Of a stretch of DNA of 64,000 nt, positions 57,109 through 64,000 are shown one piece after another; the first letter of the stretch is position 1, and each line of letters starts with the position of its first letter. The translations under genes and the position numbers were made by a program. Below the pieces are notes generated by a model. The model saw only the letters and a program-made list of their open reading frames with translations, did no database searches and was not told the DNA's origin. Location of the stretch: positions 372,001-436,000 of the forward strand of contig NZ_JAERRK010000003.1 in NCBI RefSeq assembly GCF_016741775.1, given 5' to 3'. The DNA is from Streptomyces actinomycinicus (lineage in GTDB: Bacteria; Actinomycetota; Actinomycetes; Streptomycetales; Streptomycetaceae).

Positions 57109-58479
57109 ATGAACCTCTCGCGCGTCCTGTCCCGCCAGACCGCCGTCGCGGCTCTCGTGGTCGTCGCTGCCCTGTACCCGCCGCTCCTCGCCCCCGCCGC
57201 GTTCGCCGCCCCGCCCCCTGCCTCCGGGTTCGCCGCGCAGGCTCCTGCCTCCGTGTCGGCCGCCCCACCCGCTGCCTCCGTGCCGGCCGACCCATCTGCT
57301 GCCTCCGTGCCGGCCGACCCATCTGCTGCCTCCGTGCCGGCCGCCCCATCTCCCGCTTTCGTGTCGGCCGCCCAGGCTCCTGCCTCGGCGTTAGCCGTCC
57401 AGGTCCCCGCGAGCGCCCGGGCGGCCGCCCGCGCGGCCGAGGCCCCCGCCGGGCTGCCCCGGCCCACCGGCCCGCACGCCGTCGGCCGTGCCACCCTGCA
57501 CCTGACCGACAGCGCCCGCCGGGACCCCTGGGTTCCGGCCGCGGGCGCACGGCAGTTGATGGTCTCGGTGTTCTACCCGGCCCGCCCCGGCACCGGCGGT
57601 CCGACCGCCTCCTACATGACCCCGGAGGAGGCGCGGCTCCTGCTCCGGGCGAAGGCGCCGGACTCCACCGTCCCGGCCGAGGCGCTCAGCGGCATCGGCA
57701 CCTGGTCGCGTCCCGGCGCCCGGCCGGCGCACGGCAGGTACCCGCTGGTGGTGCTCTCGCCGGGCTTCACCCTGCCGCGTGCCACGCTCACCGGACTCGC
57801 CGAGGACCTCGCGAGCCGTGGGTACGTCGTCGCCGTCGTCGACCACCTGTACGAGACCACGGGGACGACGCTGCCCGGCGGGCGGACCGTGCCGTGCGCG
57901 ATCTGCGACGAGCCGCCGGCCGGCGGGTACCCGGCCGTCGCGAAGAGCCGGGCCGCCGACCTCTCCTTCGTGCTGGACCGCCTGACGGGGTCTCGGCCGG
58001 CCTGGCGCTACGCCCGCATGATCGATCCGGCGCGTATCGGCATGGCGGGGCACTCCATCGGTGGTGCCGCCACCGCCGCCACCATGGCCGCCGACCCGCG
58101 GGTGCGGGCCGGCGCGAACATGGACGGCACGTTCTTCGCCCCGGTGTCCGAGGGCGGCCTCGGCGGGCGTCCCTTCCTGCTCCTCGGCCAGGTCTCCGGC
58201 CTGCAGGACCAGACCTGGAACGAGGCGTGGGCGCATCTGGACGGCTGGAAGCGCTGGGTGACGGTCGCCGGAGCCGATCACGGCACCTTCACGGACGCGC
58301 CGGTGGTGACCGAACTGCTCGGTGTCGCCGAACCGGACGTGCTGTCCGGGGCGCGCTCCGAGGCGATCACGCGCGCGTACCTGGCCGCTTTCTTCGACCG
58401 GCACCTCAAGGGGAACCCCCGCCCGCTGCTCGACGGGCCGTCGGCGCGCTACCCCGAGGTCTCCGTCCGCCTGCCCTGA
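57109..58479 (+). CDS. secreted alpha/beta hydrolase, PAF-acetylhydrolase / lipase-like
   Basis: The 456-residue protein has a Sec signal peptide (about 1-33, ending AFA-AP), a linker of nine-residue repeats (AASVPADPS, 27-bp units at 57271, 57298 and 57325) and a hydrolase domain with PLVVLSPGF (oxyanion region), nucleophile elbow GHSIGG, an aspartate in LLLGQVSGLQD.. context and the histidine of ADHGTF. It is exported and probably hydrolyses esters. No ribosome-binding site is seen; TACTGT (57096-57101) lies seven bases before ATG 57109, so the message may be leaderless. Confidence 0.85.
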   Translation: MNLSRVLSRQTAVAALVVVAALYPPLLAPAAFAAPPPASGFAAQAPASVSAAPPAASVPADPSAASVPADPSAASVPAAPSPAFVSAAQAPASALAVQVPASARAAARAAEAPAGLPRPTGPHAVGRATLHLTDSARRDPWVPAAGARQLMVSVFYPARPGTGGPTASYMTPEEARLLLRAKAPDSTVPAEALSGIGTWSRPGARPAHGRYPLVVLSPGFTLPRATLTGLAEDLASRGYVVAVVDHLYETTGTTLPGGRTVPCAICDEPPAGGYPAVAKSRAADLSFVLDRLTGSRPAWRYARMIDPARIGMAGHSIGGAATAATMAADPRVRAGANMDGTFFAPVSEGGLGGRPFLLLGQVSGLQDQTWNEAWAHLDGWKRWVTVAGADHGTFTDAPVVTELLGVAEPDVLSGARSEAITRAYLAAFFDRHLKGNPRPLLDGPSARYPEVSVRLP

Positions 58480-58502
58480 CCGGGCCGCTCAGCGGGCGTT
58501 CA

Positions 58503-58560
58503 TTCCCGGTACTCCAGGAGTGACCGCCCGCGCGGGCGGTCACTCCTGGAGTACCGGGAA
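58503..58560. terminator. 58-bp perfect palindrome overlapping the end of the MFS gene
   Basis: The 29-base left arm (58503-58531, beginning TTCCCGGTACTCC) is followed directly by its exact reverse complement (58532-58560). It separates two convergent genes and is almost certainly a bidirectional terminator. The last six codons and stop of the MFS gene (FPVLQE, stop at 58540-58542) lie within it. Confidence 0.92.
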
Positions 58561-60036
58561 CCGGCGGGGCGCCACCATCAGCAGCACCACGAACGCCAGC
58601 GCCGCGGCGCCCGCCGCCCCCAGGTACACCGCGTGCACCGCCTCGGCGATGGCGTGCCGGGTCGTCTCGGGGGCCGTGCCGGCGTCCAGCGCGCGCGTGA
58701 CGGAGTCCAGGTCGCCCGCCCCGCCGAGCCGGCCGGCCAGCACCCCGTTGGCGACGGCGCCGAACAGGGACGCGCCCACGGTCTGCCCGGTCTGCCGGCA
58801 GAACAGCACCGACGCGGTCGTGGTGCCCCGCTCCGACCAGCCCACCGTCGACTGCACGCCGACGATCAGCGGCAGCTGGAACAGTCCCAGCGCCCCGCCG
58901 AGCAGCAGCATCAGCAGCGTCGGCTGCCACCAGGAGCCGGGGTAGGGCAGGAACGGGAACGCGAACAGGACCAGCGCCGCCGTGCCGATGCCGAGCAGCG
59001 CGGTGTCACGGAAGCCGATCCTGCGGTAGACGTGCTGGCTGAGCGCGGCCGTCACCGGCCAGCTCAGCGTCCACACCGACAGCACGAACCCGGCGGCCAC
59101 CGGCGCGAGGCCGAGCACGGACTGCGCGTACGTGGGCAGGAACACCGCCGGGGCCACCATCAGCAGCCCCAGCGCGCCGAGGGCCAGATTGACCGCCGCG
59201 ATGGTCCGGCGCCGCCACACCCACCCCGGGATGATCGGCTCCGCGGCCCGCCGTTCCACCGCCACCACCACGCCGGCCAGGCCCAGACCGGTGCCGAACA
59301 GGGCCAGTGACGGCGCCGACAGCCAGGGCCAGGCGACCCCGCCCTGCACCAGCGCGGTCAGCAGCACCCCACCGCACGCGAACACCGCGAGCGCACCGGC
59401 CCAGTCCACGCGCACGGGACGGGCGTCCTCCCGCTCGGGCTCGTGCAGGTGCCGGACGATCAGCCACAGTGCGGCGGCGCCGATCGGCAGGTTGACCAGG
59501 AAGATCCAGCGCCAGTCGGCGTACGCGGCGAGCACCCCGCCGAGCCCGGGACCGGCCACCGCCGACACCGCCCACACCGTGGACAGCTTGGACTGTATCT
59601 TCGGGCGTTCCGCCAGCGGGTACAGATCGGCGGCCAGGGTCTGCACCGTGCCCTGCAACGCCCCGCCGCCCAGGCCCTGCACGATCCGGAACGCGATCAG
59701 CGCCCCCATGTTCCAGGCCGCCGCGCACAGCAGCGAACCCAGCAGGAACACGGCCGCGCCCACCACCAGCACCGGCTTGCGGCCGAAGGTGTCGGAGAGC
59801 TTGCCGTAGACGGGGAGCGTGACGGTGACGGCGAGCAGATAGCCGGAGAACAGCCACGAGAAGACCGAGAACCCGCCGAGGTCGCCGACGATCTGGGGCA
59901 CGGCCGTGGCGACGACGGTGGAGTCGAGCGCCGCCAGTGCCATCGACAGCATCAGCGCGGCGACCACCGCACCCCGTCGCCGGGTGTCCGGCCGCCGCGC
60001 GGCTCCGTCACGTATCGCCGGTGACGTACTCCCCAC
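58540..60036 (-). CDS. DHA2-family (EmrB/QacA-type) drug exporter
   Basis: The 498-residue major facilitator has 14 predicted helices, motif A-type GKLSDTFGRKPVLVVGA, the motif D1 region LDSTVVATAVPQI and motif C-like GPGLGGVLAAYADWRWIFLVNLPIG, the hallmarks of DHA2 proton-driven exporters. GTG 60036 has GGGAGGGG about six bases upstream; longer in-frame extensions are low complexity. Substrate unknown. It is divergent from an ABC export system, and its C terminus is encoded in a terminator palindrome. Confidence 0.92.
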   Translation of the reverse strand: MGSTSPAIRDGAARRPDTRRRGAVVAALMLSMALAALDSTVVATAVPQIVGDLGGFSVFSWLFSGYLLAVTVTLPVYGKLSDTFGRKPVLVVGAAVFLLGSLLCAAAWNMGALIAFRIVQGLGGGALQGTVQTLAADLYPLAERPKIQSKLSTVWAVSAVAGPGLGGVLAAYADWRWIFLVNLPIGAAALWLIVRHLHEPEREDARPVRVDWAGALAVFACGGVLLTALVQGGVAWPWLSAPSLALFGTGLGLAGVVVAVERRAAEPIIPGWVWRRRTIAAVNLALGALGLLMVAPAVFLPTYAQSVLGLAPVAAGFVLSVWTLSWPVTAALSQHVYRRIGFRDTALLGIGTAALVLFAFPFLPYPGSWWQPTLLMLLLGGALGLFQLPLIVGVQSTVGWSERGTTTASVLFCRQTGQTVGASLFGAVANGVLAGRLGGAGDLDSVTRALDAGTAPETTRHAIAEAVHAVYLGAAGAAALAFVVLLMVAPRRFPVLQE

Positions 60037-60505
60037 CGCACACCCCTCCCGTGCTTCCGGCCGGTCGCCGGCCCGTGTCCCCTGCACCGATCTCCGCGAC
60101 GACAGCTTCCCATGGCAGCGGCGACAACTTCCCACGGCGACGACGACTTGGCCGGGCCGAACGCGGCGCTGGGTGGAGCGGGAGCGGCCGAAGGGTGGAG
60201 ACGACCCCGAGAACGGTTCCACCCGGCGGTGGAGCCCCCCTAGGGGTACCTCCGTACTACGGCTCGGGGAGGGTTCGTCCCGGCGGAGGACGAGCCCGGC
60301 CGGGTGCCGTCCTTAACCTGGCTTTACGCCGCTGGGGGGCGGCGGACCGCAGTGGCGGGGGTGGGGTTTACCCCCGGAAAAGAGGGGGCCACGCACCAGC
60401 GCGGGGCACCCCCGCCGACCGTGAGACTCATCGACGTACTCAGAACGGCACCCCGGCACCCGGGGGCACCCGCAGCGACCTGCCAACCGATATAGGAGAC
60501 ATACC
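60037..60505. other. 469-base divergent region between the DHA2 exporter and the ABC system
   Basis: No gene is supported. GACARCTTCCCAYGG occurs at 60101-60115 and 60123-60137, a 15-base direct repeat with a 22-base period that could be an operator near the exporter start. GGGGTTTACCCC forms a small hairpin near 60364. AGGAG (60494-60498) is the ribosome-binding site of the ABC gene. Confidence 0.5.
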
Positions 60506-61294
60506 GTGACATCGGCTGTGACCATTCCCAGGCACGGGGGCACTGGAGGGAAGACGGCCGTTGCCGCGCGGGCGCGGCAGGTCGTGAAGGCGTACGGCTC
60601 CGGCGAGACCCGGGTCGTCGCCCTGGACCACGTCGACGTGGACATCGCCCGCGGCCAGTTCACCGCGATCATGGGCCCCTCCGGGTCCGGCAAGTCCACC
60701 CTGATGCACTGCCTCGCCGGCCTCGACACGGTGACGAGCGGTCAGATCCACCTGGACGAGACCGAGATCACCGGCCTGAAGGACAAGAAGCTTACCCAGT
60801 TGCGCCGGGACCGGATCGGCTTCATCTTCCAGGCGTTCAACCTGCTGCCGACCCTCAACGCGATCGAGAACATCACGCTGCCCATGGACATCGCCGGCCG
60901 CAAGCCCGACCGGGCCTGGCTGGACCGGGTCGTGGAGACCGTCGGGCTCGCCGGGCGGCTCAGGCACCGGCCGACCCAGCTCTCCGGCGGCCAGCAGCAG
61001 CGTGTCGCCGTGGCCCGCGCCCTCGCCGCCCGCCCGGAGATCATCTTCGGTGACGAGCCGACCGGAAACCTCGACTCCCGTGCCGGAGCGGAGGTCCTCG
61101 GCTTCCTGCGCCGCTCGGTGGACGAACTCGGCCAGACCATCGTCATGGTCACCCACGACCCGGTGGCCGCCTCCTACGCCGACCGCGTGCTCTACCTCGC
61201 CGACGGCCGGATCGTCGACGAGATGTACCACCCGACGGCCGATCAGGTCCTGGACCGCATGAAGGACTTCGACGCCCGGGGACGCACGTCATGA
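60506..61294 (+). CDS. MacB/LolD-type ABC ATPase
   Basis: The 262-residue ATPase has Walker A GPSGSGKST (about 54-62), Q-loop FIFQAFNLLPTL, signature LSGGQQQRVAVARALA, Walker B IIFGDEPTGNLD and a switch histidine in VMVTHDP. The EPTGNLD signature and the coupled FtsX-like permease place it in the MacB/LolD mechanotransmission group, which moves peptides, lipids or antibiotics rather than taking up nutrients. The stop overlaps the permease start by four bases (ATGA). Confidence 0.93.
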   Translation: MTSAVTIPRHGGTGGKTAVAARARQVVKAYGSGETRVVALDHVDVDIARGQFTAIMGPSGSGKSTLMHCLAGLDTVTSGQIHLDETEITGLKDKKLTQLRRDRIGFIFQAFNLLPTLNAIENITLPMDIAGRKPDRAWLDRVVETVGLAGRLRHRPTQLSGGQQQRVAVARALAARPEIIFGDEPTGNLDSRAGAEVLGFLRRSVDELGQTIVMVTHDPVAASYADRVLYLADGRIVDEMYHPTADQVLDRMKDFDARGRTS

Positions 61295-63876
61295 CCGTCA
61301 TGAAGACCTCCCTGCGCAACTTCTTCGCGCACAAGGGCCGGATGGCCCTGTCGGCGGTCGCGGTCCTGCTGTCGGTCGCCTTCGTCTGCGGGACCCTCGT
61401 GTTCACGGACACGATGAACACCACCTTCGACAAGCTGTTCCAGGCGACCGCCTCGGACGTGACCGTCACCGCCAAGGGCTCCTCCGACACCGGCGAGACC
61501 ACCTCCCGCACCGGCAAGCCGCCGGTCGTGCCGGCCTCCGTGGTCGGTGAGGTCCGCAGGGCCCGGGGCGTGAAGTCGGCCGAGGGCACGGTCTTCTCCA
61601 CCTCCGTGACCGTCGTCGACGCCGACAAGGACAAGCTGTCGCCCAGCAGTGGCGCCCCCACCATCGTGGGCAGCTGGAACCGCAACGACGCCCGCACGAT
61701 GGAGATCACCTCCGGTACGGCGCCCGAGGGCCCGCGGCAGGTGATGGTCGACGCCGACACCGCCGGCAAGCACCATCTGAAGCTCGGCGACGAGATCGGT
61801 GTCATCACGGCCGTCGGCACGCACCACGCGCGCGTGTCCGGCATCGCCTCCTTCCGGGTCACCAACCCGGGTGCGGCGATCTTCTACCTGGACACCAGGA
61901 CCGCCCAGCAGACCCTGGTCGGCAGGACCGGCGTCTACACCAACATCAACGTCACCGCCGCCGGGGGCGTGACGGACGCCCAGCTGAAGAAGAACGTCAC
62001 GCGGACCCTCGGCCACGGCTACAAGGTGCAGACCGCCAAGGAGGTCGCCGACGCCAACCAGAAGGACGTCCAGAGCTTCCTGAACGTCATGAAGTACGCG
62101 ATGCTCGGCTTCGCCGGGATCGCCTTCCTCGTCGGCATCTTCCTGATCATCAACACCTTCTCGATGCTGGTCGCCCAGCGCACCCGCGAGATCGGTCTGA
62201 TGCGGGCCATCGGCTCCTCCCGCAGGCAGGTCAACCGGTCCGTGCTCGTCGAGGCGCTGCTGCTCGGCGTACTCGGCTCCGCGCTCGGCGTCGGCGCGGG
62301 CATCGGCATCGCCGTCGGCCTGATGAAACTCATGGGCCAGATGGGCATGAACCTGTCCACCGACGACCTGACCGTCGCCTGGAGCACCCCGGCGATCGGC
62401 CTGCTGCTCGGCGTGGTCGTCACCGTGCTCGCCGCCTACCTGCCCGCCCGGCGCGCCGGCAAGATCTCCCCGATGGCCGCCCTGCGCGACGCCGGCGCCC
62501 CGGCCGACGCCAAGGCCGGAGCCGTACGGGCCGTCCTCGGCCTCCTCCTCACCGGCGCCGGCGGCTGGGCCCTGTACGTCGCCGCCGCCGCGGACAAGGC
62601 CAAGACCGGCTCGGGCTGGCTGGGCCTGGGCGTGGTACTCACCCTGATCGGGTTCGTCGTCATCGGCCCGCTGCTCGCCGCCGGCGTGGTCCGCGTCCTC
62701 GGCGTGGTCATGCTGCGGATCTTCGGGCCCGTGGGCCGGATGGCGGAGCGCAACGCGCTGCGCAACCCGCGCCGCACCGGAGCCACCGGCGCGGCCCTGA
62801 TGATCGGCCTGGCCCTGGTGGCCTGCCTGTCGGTGGTCGGCTCCTCGATGGTGGCCTCCGCCACCGACGAACTGGACAAGACCGTCGGCACGGACTTCAT
62901 CATCCGCAGCGACCAGCAGAACGGGCTCATCGACAAGCAGGCGGTGCGGGCCGTCAAGGACACACCGGGTCTGCGGCAGGTCACCGAGTACCGGTCGACC
63001 GAGGCCCAGCTCACCACCCCGGACGGCAAGCGGCTCAAGAACACCGCGGTCATGGCCGCCGACCCGTCCTACGCGACGGACGTGCGGACCAAGACGGTCG
63101 CCGGTGAACTCGAGGACGCCTACCGGACCGACTCGATGTCGGTGCCCGAGAAGTTCGCCGACGCCCACGGCATCCGGCTCGGCTCCACGGTCACCGTCGC
63201 CTACGAGGAGGGCCGCACGGCCCGGCTGACGGTCCGGGCCATCACGAGCAGCGACACGCTCATCGACTCCGGCGCGATGTACACGTCGATCAAGACGCTG
63301 GCCAAGTACGTCCCCGCCGGCGAGATGCCCCTGGACGAGCTGGTCTTCGCCACCGCCGAGGACGGTCACGAGGCCGCCGCCTACAAGGCGCTCAAGGCCG
63401 CGCTGCACGACGACTTCCCGCAGCTGACCGTGCGCGACCAGACCGACTACAAGCAGGAGCTGAAGGACCAGATCGGACAGCTGCTCAACATGATCTACGG
63501 CCTGCTCGCCCTCGCGATCATCGTCGCGATCCTCGGTGTGGTGAACACCCTGGCCCTGTCGGTGGTCGAGCGGACCCGGGAGATCGGCCTCATGCGGGCC
63601 ATCGGCCTCTCCCGCCGCCAGCTGCGCCGCATGATCCGCCTGGAGTCCGTGGTCATCGCCGTCTTCGGTGCGCTCCTCGGCCTCGGCCTGGGCATGGCCT
63701 GGGGCGCCACCGCCCAGAAGCTCCTCGCCCTGGAGGGCCTGAAGCTCCTGGAGATCCCCTGGCCGACGATCACCACGGTCTTCGTCGGCTCGGCCTTCGT
63801 GGGCCTGTTCGCCGCACTGGTCCCGGCGTTCCGGGCGGGCCGCATGAACGTCCTGAACGCCATCGCGACCGACTAG
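61291..63876 (+). CDS. FtsX-like ABC permease
   Basis: The 861-residue permease has an N-terminal helix (about 17-40), a large extracytoplasmic domain, a first FtsX domain of three helices (about 265-395, with RTREIGLMRAIGSSRRQVNRSVL), two or more central helices, a second external domain and a second FtsX domain (about 735-855, with RTREIGLMRAIGLSRRQLRRMI). The doubled RTREIGLMRAIG motif shows internal duplication, typical of actinobacterial single-chain permeases. Substrate unknown. A 12-bp hairpin follows. Confidence 0.92.
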   Translation: MTVMKTSLRNFFAHKGRMALSAVAVLLSVAFVCGTLVFTDTMNTTFDKLFQATASDVTVTAKGSSDTGETTSRTGKPPVVPASVVGEVRRARGVKSAEGTVFSTSVTVVDADKDKLSPSSGAPTIVGSWNRNDARTMEITSGTAPEGPRQVMVDADTAGKHHLKLGDEIGVITAVGTHHARVSGIASFRVTNPGAAIFYLDTRTAQQTLVGRTGVYTNINVTAAGGVTDAQLKKNVTRTLGHGYKVQTAKEVADANQKDVQSFLNVMKYAMLGFAGIAFLVGIFLIINTFSMLVAQRTREIGLMRAIGSSRRQVNRSVLVEALLLGVLGSALGVGAGIGIAVGLMKLMGQMGMNLSTDDLTVAWSTPAIGLLLGVVVTVLAAYLPARRAGKISPMAALRDAGAPADAKAGAVRAVLGLLLTGAGGWALYVAAAADKAKTGSGWLGLGVVLTLIGFVVIGPLLAAGVVRVLGVVMLRIFGPVGRMAERNALRNPRRTGATGAALMIGLALVACLSVVGSSMVASATDELDKTVGTDFIIRSDQQNGLIDKQAVRAVKDTPGLRQVTEYRSTEAQLTTPDGKRLKNTAVMAADPSYATDVRTKTVAGELEDAYRTDSMSVPEKFADAHGIRLGSTVTVAYEEGRTARLTVRAITSSDTLIDSGAMYTSIKTLAKYVPAGEMPLDELVFATAEDGHEAAAYKALKAALHDDFPQLTVRDQTDYKQELKDQIGQLLNMIYGLLALAIIVAILGVVNTLALSVVERTREIGLMRAIGLSRRQLRRMIRLESVVIAVFGALLGLGLGMAWGATAQKLLALEGLKLLEIPWPTITTVFVGSAFVGLFAALVPAFRAGRMNVLNAIATD

Positions 63877-63926
63877 CCGCCACCCCGCCGAGCCGACAGC
63901 CACCGCACACGGGGGTTGCGGAGGAA

Positions 63927-63969
63927 AACCCGGCACCGCGACGTCCCCGAGGACTCCCGGTGCCGGGTT
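63927..63969 (+). terminator. terminator after the ABC operon
   Basis: AACCCGGCACCG (63927-63938) pairs perfectly with CGGTGCCGGGTT (63958-63969). GTCC/GGAC can form a small extra stem in the 19-base loop. The bases after it to the window end show no gene. Confidence 0.85.
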
Positions 63970-64000
63970 CCGCGCTGCACGGGCACGTGTGACACGGGCC

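Overview
This window is a 64-kb stretch of a Streptomyces chromosome, close to the S. coelicolor SCO3110-SCO3165 region in gene content and order. The evidence is very high GC with strong third-position G/C, many GTG starts, an SsgA-like sporulation protein, an actinobacterial protein O-mannosyltransferase, an Rpf resuscitation factor, a tamR-tam pair and the order tRNA-Gln / glmU / prs / rplY / pth. Starts were chosen from ribosome-binding sites, coupling overlaps and family lengths.

Layout. 1-6.2 kb: an EamA exporter, a DUF1876 protein, a serine hydrolase, organic-peroxide defence (ohr, ohrR) and a cbiMQO metal-uptake operon with a nickel-type (Nur-like) operator. 6.4-11.4 kb: ssgE, two tandem penicillin-binding proteins, a small membrane protein and a low-GC Imm26-type immunity gene. 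11.4-21.5 kb: mostly housekeeping genes (pmt, rsmI, a zinc-ribbon protein, tatD, rpfB, rsmA, ispE, an ABC-F ATPase). 21.7-25.5 kb: two tandem PQQ-propeller membrane proteins. 25.6-33.6 kb: an atypical response regulator, a sodium/sugar symporter divergent from galTEK, an acetyltransferase and an orphan LuxR regulator. 33.6-40.4 kb: tamR/tam, a desaturase-TetR operon with a clear double operator, ppc and a small membrane protein. 40.5-45.6 kb: pth, rplY, prs, glmU, tRNA-Gln and an unusual HTH protein just upstream of the tRNA. 45.8-54.3 kb: an orphan histidine kinase, a compact toxin/immunity-domain island (SUKH-3, YwqJ-type deaminase, WHH-SUKH fusion, and a 1133-residue YrhB-linker-deaminase-SUKH-4 protein) and a DivIVA-like coiled-coil protein. 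54.3-64 kb: an ActP-like symporter with its DUF485 partner, a repeat-rich gap, a secreted alpha/beta hydrolase, a DHA2 exporter and a MacB/FtsX-type ABC system.

The most unusual part is the island at 47.3-53.1 kb. It puts two predicted deaminase domains and one decayed-looking WHH nuclease domain beside or inside the same polypeptides as immunity domains, with no visible secretion signal. A second immunity gene (Imm26) lies between two copies of a 26-bp sequence that includes the pmt stop codon.

Other recurring themes are several genes with a TANNNT box 6-7 bases before the start codon (leaderless-type promoters) and minisatellite arrays at gene ends.
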